A DNA stretch of 64,000 nucleotides from Chryseobacterium gleum (GTDB lineage Bacteria > Bacteroidota > Bacteroidia > Flavobacteriales > Weeksellaceae): assembly GCF_900636535.1 (NCBI RefSeq), contig NZ_LR134289.1, positions 1 through 64,000 on the forward strand. Direction: 5' to 3'. Positions within the stretch are counted from its first letter, which is position 1, and each line of letters opens with the position of its first letter. The notes beneath the pieces were generated by a model. That model saw nothing but the letters and a program-made list of their open reading frames with translations. It searched no databases and had not been told where the DNA came from. Both the position numbers and the translations under genes were made by a program. Below are positions 26,411 through 35,183 of this stretch, in pieces.

Positions 26411-27406
26411 TTATTTATCCTCTGTCTGTTGAATGAGTTGGGGATATTGCTTCTCAGATTCTGATACCTGTTCTTTTACCTGAACCGGAGTCTGAATTTT
26501 TTTCTTTTCTTTATATTCCTTCTGGTACTGTTTTACCGTTTTTCCGGTTCCGTCATGTCTCCATCCCGGTGAATAAAAAAGGTACTTGATACGATCTTTA
26601 AAAGAAATTCCCGGCTGTCTGAGATCTTTTCCAATTCTTCGCCACTCATAGAATAGCGTAGTTGCCGGATCTTTTGACTCCATTTTAGGATAGATACCGT
26701 ATTTTACAGGAACTTCAGGATCTTCTTTTTCAAATGTCCCGAAAATTTTATCCCAGATAATCAGGCCCATTCCCATATTGCGGTCCAGATATTTAATATT
26801 ACATGCGTGATGTACCCTGTGATGAGAAGGAGTAACGAGTATATATTCCAGAAATCCCATACTTTTAATGGATTGGGTATGAACAAAAGTACCATAAATC
26901 TGTATAGAAGAATAAGCTACCAGAATATGCCACGGATGAAAGCCCATAAATGCTAACGGAGAGAAAAACAGATATCTGTACAATGGCTGAAATACAGGAC
27001 TTCTGAATCCCGTGCTGATATTGAAATAGTCAGAATTGTGATGTGTGATATGTACCGCCCAGAAAACTCTGGAATGATGATCTACATAATGATGAACATA
27101 ATACGCAAAGTCCTGAGCCAGGAAAACTGCAATCCAGTACCATATTCCTTCCTGCCAGTCAAAAAGACGATGCTGGTAAAAAAACATCATAACAAATAAG
27201 GAAAAACCTTTCATGATGATGTCCAATCCATAATTAAGCAAGGCAAAAAGGACATTTGTTGCCACATCTTTAGTTTCATAGATTTTCTCTTTATTGAAGT
27301 GACTGTAAGCCATTTCTATGAAAATAATAGCAGCAAACACAGGAATTGTCCATGTGTAGACAACATCCGGTCCTTCCGTTTTGAACATATTACTGAAATC
27401 CAACAT
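26411..27406 (-). CDS. Sterol desaturase / fatty acid hydroxylase family protein
   Basis: 331 residues with several membrane helices and the diiron histidine clusters of the superfamily: HHYVDHH near 107-113, HITHHNSDYFN near 119-129 and HHRVHH near 196-201. Members hydroxylate or desaturate fatty acyl, sterol or carotenoid lipids. The C-terminal 40 residues are Lys/Gln/Glu-rich and probably disordered. It lies between the two starch transcription units on the opposite strand and has no evident link to them. Family firm, substrate unknown. Confidence 0.9.
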   Translation of the reverse strand: MLDFSNMFKTEGPDVVYTWTIPVFAAIIFIEMAYSHFNKEKIYETKDVATNVLFALLNYGLDIIMKGFSLFVMMFFYQHRLFDWQEGIWYWIAVFLAQDFAYYVHHYVDHHSRVFWAVHITHHNSDYFNISTGFRSPVFQPLYRYLFFSPLAFMGFHPWHILVAYSSIQIYGTFVHTQSIKSMGFLEYILVTPSHHRVHHACNIKYLDRNMGMGLIIWDKIFGTFEKEDPEVPVKYGIYPKMESKDPATTLFYEWRRIGKDLRQPGISFKDRIKYLFYSPGWRHDGTGKTVKQYQKEYKEKKKIQTPVQVKEQVSESEKQYPQLIQQTEDK

Positions 27407-27560
27407 TTTTTCTATAAAACTAAAAATAAAAAGTAGTTAAAACTGATTTTAAATATGAATTTTTTGTAAAAAAGTTAAATATTCTTTATTAAATTCGAAA
27501 TGAAGGTATTTCATCTTCATATTTTATAAGATTATAGACTAAAAAACAAGGTTTCCTTCA

Positions 27561-27568
27561 TATTTTTG
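27561..27568 (+). promoter_or_regulatory. -7 box of the GH13 gene
   Basis: TATTTTTG fits TAnnTTTG and lies 40 nt before the preferred ATG, giving the second starch unit its own promoter. No -33 TTTG was found. Confidence 0.4.
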
Positions 27569-27608
27569 AATGTGTATATGAAAATTTAATGCTAAATTGA
27601 ACACTAAT

Positions 27609-29468
27609 ATGAAGACAATATATGCAGCATTTGCCCTTTCGATTGCTTCTTTAGCTTTTTCCCAGAAAAATCTGGAAAGAGTAGAGCCGGCATTCTGGTG
27701 GAAAGGGATGAAAAATCCTGAACTTCAGATTCTTGTTTATGGAAAAGAAGTCGCCAACCACGAGATTTCGCTTTCAGAGGGAATACAGATTAAAGACATC
27801 CGGAAAGTGGATAATCCCAATTATGTTTTTATTACGGTTGATACCAATGAAATAAACATTCCGAAGTTTATCATCAATATTAAAAAAGGTAAGAAGAATC
27901 TTGCTTCGTACACCTATGAATTAAAACAAAGAAATCCCGGATCTGCCAACCGTGAGTCTTTTACTTCAAAAGACTTTATGTACCTGATCATGCCGGACCG
28001 CTTTGCCAATGGTGATGAAAAGAATGATTCAAAACCGGAGCTTACTGAAAAGGCAAACCGAAGCCTACCCAATGGCAGACATGGAGGGGATCTTCGCGGA
28101 ATTATCAACAACCTTGATTATATTCAGAACCTGGGCGCAACAGCGGTCTGGCTTACGCCTGTAAATGAGGGTAACGAAAAAGTATATTCCTATCACGGCT
28201 ATGCCCAAACTGATCTCTATAAAATAGATGGCCGTTACGGAACCAATGAAGACTATAAAAAGTTATCCCAGGAACTGAACAAACGGAATATGAAGCTGGT
28301 AATGGATTATGTAACCAACCACTGGGGAGGATCACACTGGATGATTAAAGATCTTCCTTCAAAAGACTGGATACACTGGTTTGATGAAGGAGAAAAAGGA
28401 TTTAAACGTTCCAACTATAAAACGACAACGCAATTTGATACCAATGCCTCTGATATTGATAAAAAATATGCATTGGACGGATGGTTCGATACTACCATGC
28501 CTGATATCAACCAAAAAAATCCTTTGGTCCTGAAATATCTGATTCAAAATGCGATCTGGTGGATTGAATATGCTGAACTGGGAGGATTCCGTGTAGATAC
28601 TTATCCTTACAATGATAAAGAAGCCATGGCAAAATGGGCTAAAGCAATTACAGATGAATATCCAAAATTCAATATTGTAGGGGAAACATGGCTGTATACA
28701 GCAGCACAAATTGCAGCGTGGCAGAAAAATTCGAAGATCGGGGCGATAGAAAATTACAATTCAAATTTACCATCGGTGATGGATTTTATGCTCTTTGAAA
28801 ACATGCCTAAGGCTCTGAGTGAAAAAGAAAGCTGGGATAAAGGAATGATCAGGGTTTATGACTCTTTTACAAGTGATTTTCTGTATCCAGATATCAACAA
28901 TCTTCTCGTATTCTTTGAAAACCATGATACCGAAAGGTGGAATGAAATCTTTAACGCCAATCCTGATGCTTATAAAATGGCACTTACTCTGATCTCAACG
29001 GTAAGAGGAATTCCTCAGATTTATTACGGATCAGAAATAGGAATGAGAGGAGATAAAAAGACCGGCGGCGATGCTGATATCCGCAGAGACTTTCCGGGAG
29101 GATGGAAATCTGATACACAAAATGCTTTCAATCTATCCTCTCAAACTCCGGAACAGAAAGAATTTTTCCGGTTTACTCAAAAACTACTGAACTGGAGAAA
29201 AGATAAAGATGTGATTCATAATGGAAAAACTAAAAATTTCGTTCCCCAGGACGGTGTTTTTGTGTATTTCCGATACAATGAAAAAGAAAGTGTTATGGTC
29301 ATCATCAACAATAATGAAAAAGATCAGACGTTAGATCTGAAACGGTTTGCAGAATCACTGAATGGATTTACAAAAGGAAAAGAAATTATTTCAGACAAAG
29401 AAATTCCAATGCAAAACAGTATGAACATTCCGGCAAAAACTCCATTGATTATTGAACTTGAAAAATAA
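27609..29468 (+). CDS. Glycoside hydrolase family 13 alpha-amylase / neopullulanase (SusA/SusG-like)
   Basis: 619 residues from the ATG at 27609; a TTG four codons earlier is less likely. The signal peptide ends near SLAFSQ. An N-terminal cyclomaltodextrinase-type beta domain (about 22-110) precedes the (beta/alpha)8 barrel. Catalytic residues in place are D330 (GGFRVD), E359 (NIVGET) and D440 (FFENHD), with the region I motif VMDYVTNH. It would hydrolyse starch or maltodextrins in the periplasm or, if lipidated, at the surface, but no lipobox Cys is seen. A 9-nt gap precedes the NTF2-like gene. Confidence 0.93.
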   Translation: MKTIYAAFALSIASLAFSQKNLERVEPAFWWKGMKNPELQILVYGKEVANHEISLSEGIQIKDIRKVDNPNYVFITVDTNEINIPKFIINIKKGKKNLASYTYELKQRNPGSANRESFTSKDFMYLIMPDRFANGDEKNDSKPELTEKANRSLPNGRHGGDLRGIINNLDYIQNLGATAVWLTPVNEGNEKVYSYHGYAQTDLYKIDGRYGTNEDYKKLSQELNKRNMKLVMDYVTNHWGGSHWMIKDLPSKDWIHWFDEGEKGFKRSNYKTTTQFDTNASDIDKKYALDGWFDTTMPDINQKNPLVLKYLIQNAIWWIEYAELGGFRVDTYPYNDKEAMAKWAKAITDEYPKFNIVGETWLYTAAQIAAWQKNSKIGAIENYNSNLPSVMDFMLFENMPKALSEKESWDKGMIRVYDSFTSDFLYPDINNLLVFFENHDTERWNEIFNANPDAYKMALTLISTVRGIPQIYYGSEIGMRGDKKTGGDADIRRDFPGGWKSDTQNAFNLSSQTPEQKEFFRFTQKLLNWRKDKDVIHNGKTKNFVPQDGVFVYFRYNEKESVMVIINNNEKDQTLDLKRFAESLNGFTKGKEIISDKEIPMQNSMNIPAKTPLIIELEK

Positions 29469-29477
29469 TTATTATAT

Positions 29478-29996
29478 ATGAAAAAACTAACGACTGCTTA
29501 TTCACTAATCCTTTTTTTACTGGGATTTTCCTTACTTGCAGCACAGTCGAAAACCGGATTTGAAAAAGAAAAATCGGAAATCAGTAGCATGCTTGATACC
29601 TTCAATGCAGCTGCGGCAAAAGCAGATTATAATGCCTATTTTAATCTGTTTGAGGATGAATCTACCTTCATCGGAACAGATGCTACCGAAATCTGGGATA
29701 AAAAAGCATTTATGGTGTGGGCAAAACCTTATTTTGATAAAAAGAAAACCTGGAACTTTAAAGCCCTTAAAAGAAATATTTACTTCAGCAAAGATGGAAA
29801 ACTAGCATGGTTTGATGAATTACTGGATACCCAGATGAAAATTTGCAGAGGTTCCGGAGTGGTAGAGAAAATCAATGGAAGCTGGAAGGTAAAACAGTAT
29901 GTTCTTTCTATGACGGTTCCCAATGAGGTTGTTGACAAAGTGGTTACTGAAAAAGCACCTATTGAAGATGCATTCATTCAAAAACTGAAATCGTAA
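29478..29996 (+). CDS. Secreted NTF2-like (SnoaL/DUF4440-type) protein
   Basis: 172 residues with an N-terminal signal (to LLAAQ, about 22). The NTF2 fold pattern is clear: MLDTFNAAAAKADYNAYFNLF, then DESTFIGTDATEIWDKKAFM, then strands ending VVEKINGSWKVKQYVLSMTVPN. It sits 9 nt after GH13, and its stop overlaps the next ATG by one base (TAATG), so it is translated in the starch operon. Its job there is unknown; ligand binding is a guess from the fold. A separate paralogue is at 2009. Confidence 0.82.
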   Translation: MKKLTTAYSLILFLLGFSLLAAQSKTGFEKEKSEISSMLDTFNAAAAKADYNAYFNLFEDESTFIGTDATEIWDKKAFMVWAKPYFDKKKTWNFKALKRNIYFSKDGKLAWFDELLDTQMKICRGSGVVEKINGSWKVKQYVLSMTVPNEVVDKVVTEKAPIEDAFIQKLKS

Positions 29997-31414
29997 TGGC
30001 AATAATGATGGGGAAATATGATACGGGGAAGGTAGGAAAAAGGAAAAAACCAGACCTATCCATGCTCCAGATTATCAATATGAGCATGGGATTCTTGGGA
30101 ATTCAGATGGCATTCGGATTACAGAATGGAAATGCGAGCCGTATTCTTGGAAATTTAGGAGCGGATGTTCACGAGCTATCCTGGTTCTGGCTGGTAGCTC
30201 CCATTACAGGGTTGATCATTCAGCCTATCATCGGACATATGGGTGACAATACATGGAGTCCGTTGGGAAGAAGAAAACCTTATTTCCTGATTGGAGCCGT
30301 CTTGTGCGCAATAGGATTGGTTTTACTTCCGAATGCAGCTTCTGTTACTCAGATGTTTGCTGCCAATGCGCTTTTGTTAGCTGTAATATTCCTCGCCATG
30401 ATGGATGCTTCAGTGAATATTGCCATGGAACCTTTCAGGGCTTTGGTAGGAGATATGCTCCCTAAACATCAGGGAACAATAGGATTCTCGGTACAAACCA
30501 TTTTAATTGGAATTGGGGCGGTACTGGGTTCATATTTACCAGATTGGTTAACAAAAATGGGGATTTCCAATGAAGCACCGGCAGGATTTGTAGCGGATAA
30601 TGTAATTTATTCCTTTTATATCGGTGCAGCATTGCTTATTATATCTATTCTGTATACCATCATGACAACCAGAGAGTATTCCCCACAGGAATTTGCTGAT
30701 TTTGAAGATGGAAAAGAAGTAGAAAAACATCAATCCAAATTTTCTGATATTTTTAAAGACTTTGCAGCAATACCTTCGCAGATGAAAAAGCTGGGAATTG
30801 TTCAGTTCTTTTCATGGTTCGCCTTATTTACAATGTGGGTATTCACCACCAGTGCTCTGGCCACTCATCATTTCGGACTTTCCCCGGAAGATACCCATTC
30901 AAAGGCATTCAACGATGCCGGAGACCTTACCGGAAAGCTCTTCGGAATGTACAATCTCTGGGCGATTCCTTTTGCCTTTCTATTGACACCCATTGCTAAA
31001 CTGATCGGTAAAAAACAGACTCACGCTTTAGCCTTATTGTGTGGAGGGTTAGGACTCATATCAATGTATTTCATTAAAGATGTCAACAATTTATGGATCT
31101 CTATGATAGGATTAGGTTTTGCATGGGCAAGTATTCTGGCAATGCCTTATGCAATGCTTATTGAGGTGATTCCACAAAGAAAAATGGGCGTTTATATGGG
31201 GATATTCAATTTTTTTATAGTAATTCCGCAGATCATCAATGGTTTGTTCGGAGGCCCTGTCGTAAGTGGGATTTTTGGAAAACAGGCTATGGATTATGTT
31301 GTGGTAGGAGGTATTTGCATGCTCATTGGGGCTGTAGTGACCATGATTTTTATTAAATCTGAGGATGAAACACCTAAAGAAATTGAAGAAGAAATCAAGC
31401 AGGTACATTTTTAA
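29996..31414 (+). CDS. MFS sugar transporter (SLC45/maltose-type)
   Basis: 472 residues with twelve hydrophobic segments. Features typical of the SLC45/GPH-like sugar carriers are MSMGFLGIQMAFGLQNGNASRI in the first helix, GHMGDNTWSPLGRRKPYFLIG in the 2-3 loop, and YAMLIEVIPQRKMGVYMGIFNFFIVIPQI. The location after GH13 and GH97 suggests uptake of maltose or glucose across the inner membrane. The start overlaps the preceding stop by one base; in-frame ATGs at 30005 and 30008 are alternatives. Last gene of the second starch operon. Confidence 0.9.
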   Translation: MAIMMGKYDTGKVGKRKKPDLSMLQIINMSMGFLGIQMAFGLQNGNASRILGNLGADVHELSWFWLVAPITGLIIQPIIGHMGDNTWSPLGRRKPYFLIGAVLCAIGLVLLPNAASVTQMFAANALLLAVIFLAMMDASVNIAMEPFRALVGDMLPKHQGTIGFSVQTILIGIGAVLGSYLPDWLTKMGISNEAPAGFVADNVIYSFYIGAALLIISILYTIMTTREYSPQEFADFEDGKEVEKHQSKFSDIFKDFAAIPSQMKKLGIVQFFSWFALFTMWVFTTSALATHHFGLSPEDTHSKAFNDAGDLTGKLFGMYNLWAIPFAFLLTPIAKLIGKKQTHALALLCGGLGLISMYFIKDVNNLWISMIGLGFAWASILAMPYAMLIEVIPQRKMGVYMGIFNFFIVIPQIINGLFGGPVVSGIFGKQAMDYVVVGGICMLIGAVVTMIFIKSEDETPKEIEEEIKQVHF

Positions 31415-31495
31415 CTAGAAGTTAGAAATTAGAAATTATAAGTTGTGTTGAAAACTTTAATTTAAAACTGAAATAGTATAAAGATATTCAATAGG

Positions 31496-31524
31496 AGCGG
31501 GCTTTAGCCCGCTTTCTCTTTTAG
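31496..31524 (+). terminator. Probable terminator after the sugar transporter
   Basis: AGCGGGCT (31496-31503) pairs with AGCCCGCT (31506-31513) around a 2-nt loop and is followed by TTCTCTTTT. The same GGGCTTTAGCCC core ends the ppc gene at 55031. Confidence 0.65.
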
Positions 31525-31814
31525 CTCCTATCAACTGGCTTTAGCCAAAACTTTACATTCAGAACCTATTAGTTTCCCGCAGATCCTCCAGATAACACAG
31601 ATATTTGCATTTATACAATTGGTTCAATCCATCAATCTTTATAAAATTTATCACAGATAAAATCCTTGCGCCTTAAAAACATAATTGTGTAGTCCAACTA
31701 TAAAAGAACCATTTTACTTGCTCCCACAGCATTTTTACTGTTTCGCATTTTTGCTGTTTTACCTCCAAATTTCCTTTCTTAACCTACATCAACTATTTAA
31801 ACATCTGCATGCCG

Positions 31815-31822
31815 TACATTTG
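31815..31822 (+). promoter_or_regulatory. -7 box of the pirin gene
   Basis: TACATTTG, an exact TAnnTTTG match, ends 20 nt before the ATG. No -33 TTTG is present at the expected spacing. Confidence 0.45.
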
Positions 31823-31842
31823 TATCATAAATAATCACAGAA

Positions 31843-32571
31843 ATGAAAACAGTATATCATAAAGCAGATTCAAGAGGCCATGCCAACCATGGGTGGTTAA
31901 ATTCTTATCATACATTCAGTTTTGCTAACTATCAAAACAGAGACAGAACACATTTTGGAGTTTTAAGAGTATTAAATGATGACACCGTTTCTCAGGGAAT
32001 GGGTTTCGGGACACACCCGCACAAGGACATGGAAATTATTTCAATTCCTTTGGAAGGAGATCTTGAGCATAAAGATTCTATGGGAACCACAGCGGTGATC
32101 AGAAAAGGAGAAATCCAGGTAATGAGCGCCGGGACCGGTGTTATGCACAGTGAGTACAATAAAAATAAAGATGAAGAAGTAAAATTCCTTCAGATATGGG
32201 TTTTCCCGAAAGAGCTTAATGTTGAACCAAGATATGATCAGAAAAGCATTAAAGAAGGAGAAAAAATCAATGGATTCCAACAGATTTTATCACCTAATAA
32301 AAATGATGACGGAGTCTGGATTCATCAGGATGCATGGTTTAATCTGGCCAACTTTAAAAAAGGAAATGGTAAAAATTATATTCTCAACAAGAAAGGAAAC
32401 GGAGTGTATGCATTTGTTCTCAAAGGAAGTGCAAAAATCGGGGACCGTGTTCTGAACGAAAGAGACGGATTGGGAATCTGGGACACTCAGAGCTTTAATA
32501 TAGAAGCCGTGGAAGACACTGAAGTATTATTAATGGAAGTACCGATGGAACTGCCGTCTTATCTTAAATAA
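31843..32571 (+). CDS. Pirin family protein
   Basis: 242 residues with the two-cupin pirin fold. The N-terminal cupin has the start GHANHGWLNSYHTFSFANYQ and the metal-binding set GTHPHKDMEI plus MHSEYN, equivalent to the three His and one Glu of known pirins such as YhhW. YhhW and relatives show quercetin 2,3-dioxygenase activity in vitro; the physiological role is unclear. Next gene, 38 nt on, is an FMN reductase in the same direction, so the two may form a redox-related pair. Confidence 0.93.
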   Translation: MKTVYHKADSRGHANHGWLNSYHTFSFANYQNRDRTHFGVLRVLNDDTVSQGMGFGTHPHKDMEIISIPLEGDLEHKDSMGTTAVIRKGEIQVMSAGTGVMHSEYNKNKDEEVKFLQIWVFPKELNVEPRYDQKSIKEGEKINGFQQILSPNKNDDGVWIHQDAWFNLANFKKGNGKNYILNKKGNGVYAFVLKGSAKIGDRVLNERDGLGIWDTQSFNIEAVEDTEVLLMEVPMELPSYLK

Positions 32572-32609
32572 AAAACTAAATTTGTAATCTTAAAAAATAA
32601 ACCTCACTT

Positions 32610-33161
32610 ATGAAAATTTTAGCAATAGCAGGAAGTAACTCAGAAGTTTCAATGAACAAGCAGTTGGTAGCCTATGCATCAACATTATTTGAAAATGCAG
32701 AAGTAGAAGTGATCGATTTAAATCCTTTCGAAATGCCTATCTACAAACATGAAAGAGAACTGGCTAATGGGGTTCCTCAGGAAGCTCATGATTTCGCAGC
32801 AAAAATTGACGGAGCTGACGTATTACTGGTTTCTTTGGGAGAGCACAACGGAACATATTCTACAGCATTCAAAAATGTGTTCGACTGGGTATCCAGAATC
32901 AAAGACAGAACCGTTTGGAATGAAGTACCAATGCTATTGATGTCTACATCTCCGGGAGGCAGAGGTGGAGCAGGAGTTTTGGAAGCTGCATCAAAACGTT
33001 TTCCTTTCCATGGAGGAAATGTGGTGGATACTTTTTCACTTCCTTTCTTCAATGATAACTTTGATAAAGAAACTCAAAAAATATCTAACGAAGAGAAAGT
33101 CAATGAATTAAAAGAGAAAATTAAGAAGATTTCGGCTATTGAAACGATCCTTGAAAAATAG
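32610..33161 (+). CDS. NADPH-dependent FMN reductase family protein
   Basis: 183 residues of flavodoxin-like fold. The FMN phosphate loop is GSNSEVSMNKQL (about 8-19), and the isoalloxazine-contacting segment is GEHNGTYSTAFKNVFDWVSR. The conserved STSPGGRGGAGVLEAA segment follows. Family members reduce flavin, quinones, azo compounds or chromate with NAD(P)H. It lies 38 nt after the pirin gene. The natural substrate is not predictable. Confidence 0.9.
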   Translation: MKILAIAGSNSEVSMNKQLVAYASTLFENAEVEVIDLNPFEMPIYKHERELANGVPQEAHDFAAKIDGADVLLVSLGEHNGTYSTAFKNVFDWVSRIKDRTVWNEVPMLLMSTSPGGRGGAGVLEAASKRFPFHGGNVVDTFSLPFFNDNFDKETQKISNEEKVNELKEKIKKISAIETILEK

Positions 33162-33163
33162 AA

Positions 33164-33194
33164 TTTGAATATTCATTTAAAATTACTATTTTTG
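33164..33194 (+). promoter_or_regulatory. Promoter of the short transcription unit before purM
   Basis: TTTG (33164-33167), 19 nt, TATTTTTG (33187-33194) is a full Bacteroidota consensus match. It starts right after the FMN reductase stop codon and drives the 24-codon ORF and terminator that follow. Confidence 0.7.
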
Positions 33195-33208
33195 CAAAAA
33201 GAAAAGAG

Positions 33209-33283
33209 ATGAAAATTCAGACCTCCTATAAACAATGTTTTTCTCATAAAGGGAAAGTTGTGGGCTCTGAAATTCTGAGATAA
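33209..33283 (+). CDS. 24-residue leader-like ORF before purM
   Basis: The ORF reads MKIQTSYKQCFS then HKGKVVGSEILR and stops. It begins 14 nt after a consensus -7 box and an intrinsic terminator follows 7 nt after its stop. No known small-protein family is recognised. Within it, AATTCAGA (about 33213-33220) can pair with TCTGAAATT (about 33266-33274), so the RNA may fold across most of the ORF. It could be a leader peptide, a small regulatory RNA that only looks coding, or part of an attenuator for the purine genes. Coding status uncertain. Confidence 0.45.
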   Translation: MKIQTSYKQCFSHKGKVVGSEILR

Positions 33284-33289
33284 AATAAC

Positions 33290-33322
33290 GGCCGATAATC
33301 TGAAAAGATTGTCGGCTTTTTT
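33290..33322 (+). terminator. Intrinsic terminator or attenuator before purM
   Basis: GCCGATAATCT (33291-33301) pairs with AGATTGTCGGC (33306-33316) with one G-U pair and runs into T6. It lies between the 24-codon ORF and purM, about 120 nt before the purM start. Confidence 0.85.
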
Positions 33323-33441
33323 GTTTTCTAAAATCGAGTATAAAAGTAATTGAAATATTAAAAGATAATAAGATTCCGGAAACTATTACTAGATCAAATA
33401 GTATAAGATCTGAAATCTGAAATCTAAAAATCTAAGCAGAC

Positions 33442-34434
33442 ATGAGCAACACTTACAAATCAGCAGGAGTAGACAAAGAAGAAGGATACAAAACGGTTGA
33501 CAAGATCAAAAAAGCGGTCGGTGAAACCCACAATTCCAATGTATTGAACCACTTGGGAAGTTTTGGTGCTTTCTATGAAATCGGCGGATACAAAAATCCG
33601 GTTCTTGTATCAGGAACAGATGGAGTAGGGACCAAGCTGAAAGTAGCTTTAGATACCAAAAAATATGATTCTATCGGTGTAGATTGTTTCGCAATGTGTG
33701 CAAATGATATTCTTTGCCATGGTGCTAAACCATTATTCTTCTTAGATTATCTGGCTTGTGGAAAGCTTGATTCAGAAATCGCTGCAGAAATTGTTCTGGG
33801 AATGGTGGAAGCTTGTAAGGATAATAACTGTGCACTGATTGGTGGGGAAACTGCTGAAATGCCGGGAATGTACCAGCCTGGAGATTATGATGTTGCAGGA
33901 TTCTGTGTAGGAATCGTAGAAAAAGATCAGATTATTGATGGTTCTACCATTAAGGCTGGTAATAAAATCATTGCATTACCAAGCTCAGGATTTCACTCAA
34001 ACGGATTCTCTTTAGTAAGAAAAGTATTCCCGAACTTTGAAGAAGAGTTTGAAGGAAAACCATTATATGAAACCCTTTTAGTTCCTACAAGACTATATTA
34101 TAAAGATATCCATAAAGTATTGGAAGAAGTAAAAGTAAGCGGAATTGCTCACATTACAGGAGGTGGTCTTTACGAAAACGTTCCAAGAATTATTCCTGAA
34201 GGTCTTTGCGCATCTATCGACGGATCCAGAATCAGAATTCCTAGTGTAATGCTTGAGCTTGAAAAAAGAGGTGGAGTAACACGTGAGGAAATGTACGGAA
34301 CATTCAATATGGGGGTAGGGATGATCGTTGTAGTAGATGCTGAACATGCTGAAAAAGTATTACACCTTTTAGATGACGCTTACGAAATCGGAGAAATCAC
34401 TGAAGGAGCAGAGAAAATAAACTTAACTGTATAA
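33442..34434 (+). CDS. purM: Phosphoribosylformylglycinamidine cyclo-ligase
   Basis: 330 residues. PurM converts FGAM to AIR with ATP (step five of purine synthesis). The sequence has the AIRS fold markers YKSAGVDKEEGYKTVDKIK, LVSGTDGVGTKLKVA, CANDILCHGAKPLFFLDYLACGK (cut: CANDILCHGAKPLFFLDY), GGETAEMPGMY and HITGGGLYENVPRI. It begins the series purM, purN, purH, purD, guaA on one strand. The gaps between these genes (75, 175, 89, 193 nt) contain promoters or hairpins, so several transcripts are likely rather than one tight operon. Confidence 0.96.
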   Translation: MSNTYKSAGVDKEEGYKTVDKIKKAVGETHNSNVLNHLGSFGAFYEIGGYKNPVLVSGTDGVGTKLKVALDTKKYDSIGVDCFAMCANDILCHGAKPLFFLDYLACGKLDSEIAAEIVLGMVEACKDNNCALIGGETAEMPGMYQPGDYDVAGFCVGIVEKDQIIDGSTIKAGNKIIALPSSGFHSNGFSLVRKVFPNFEEEFEGKPLYETLLVPTRLYYKDIHKVLEEVKVSGIAHITGGGLYENVPRIIPEGLCASIDGSRIRIPSVMLELEKRGGVTREEMYGTFNMGVGMIVVVDAEHAEKVLHLLDDAYEIGEITEGAEKINLTV

Positions 34435-34509
34435 ATGTATTAACGTAAAATGTATTCATGATGTTGGAAGTCATTAATACATGAATACCTTTTACATTTT
34501 ACAAAAAAT

Positions 34510-35073
34510 ATGAAGAACATCGTTGTACTCGTATCCGGTTCAGGAACCAATCTGCAAAGGATTATTGATACTATTGACTCAGGAGAAATCCAGAATGCAA
34601 AAGTAACATTGGTGGTAGCTGACAGAGAATGTTTCGGACTGGAAAGAGCAAAGAATCACAATATAGAAAATATACTCATTCCGAGAGGAAAGAACTTCAG
34701 CAGCGAATTGGCCAAAGTAATCCCCGAAAATACAGACCTTATTGTATTGGCAGGATTCTTATCTATTTTAAAATCTGAATTCTGTGAAAACTGGAATGGT
34801 AAAATAATCAATATTCACCCTGCTTTGCTTCCGAAATTCGGAGGAAAGGGAATGTGGGGAATGAACGTTCATAATGCAGTCATTGAAGCCAAAGAAGTAG
34901 AGAGTGGGGCAACTGTACATTTTGTAACGCCGGGCATTGATGAGGGAGAAGCTATTCTTCAGAAATCTTTTGAAGTGACAGCAGATGATACTCCTGAAAC
35001 GCTAGCCCAGAAAGTTCACCAGATTGAATATGAAATTTTCCCGGTAGCGATCAATAAAGTTTTGGGAAACTGA
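34510..35073 (+). CDS. purN: Phosphoribosylglycinamide formyltransferase
   Basis: 187 residues. PurN transfers formyl from 10-formyl-THF to GAR. The catalytic set is visible: N and H in INIHPALLPKFGG (about 100-112) and D in the FVTPGIDEGEAI segment (about 146-151). The N-terminal phosphate-binding loop is VLVSGSGTNLQ. The GKGMWGMNVH form of the substrate loop is the usual Bacteroidota variant. Placed between purM and purH. Confidence 0.96.
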   Translation: MKNIVVLVSGSGTNLQRIIDTIDSGEIQNAKVTLVVADRECFGLERAKNHNIENILIPRGKNFSSELAKVIPENTDLIVLAGFLSILKSEFCENWNGKIINIHPALLPKFGGKGMWGMNVHNAVIEAKEVESGATVHFVTPGIDEGEAILQKSFEVTADDTPETLAQKVHQIEYEIFPVAINKVLGN

Positions 35074-35183
35074 TCATGTAGCAATCTAATAATGTACCAG
35101 TTTACCAACCATTTATTGTTACATTATTAAACTGATGTATTGTTACATTAATAAAAAGAAATCTAAGTAAAAAATAAAAGTAA

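Larger units (their letters stand above)
31415..31842. other. Repeat-bearing gap before the pirin gene
   Basis: No gene was found in 428 bp. The gap contains TAGAAGTTAGAAATTAGAAATT simple repeats (cut here at 20 in practice: TAGAAGTTAGAAATTAGAAA), the GCGGGCTTTAGCCCGC hairpin, a second GGCTTTAGCC palindrome near 31542, a TCCCGCAGATCC fragment of the dispersed repeat also seen at 55130, and the pirin promoter. GGTTCAATCC near 31618 resembles a tRNA T-loop but has no tRNA around it. Confidence 0.55.

Noticed and set aside
27597-27608. TTG start for the GH13 gene
   Set aside because: The ATG four codons downstream gives a standard signal peptide and a better-placed start.
31612-31640. Possible tRNA T-loop (GGTTCAATCC)
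   Set aside because: No D-arm, anticodon arm or acceptor stem can be formed around it.
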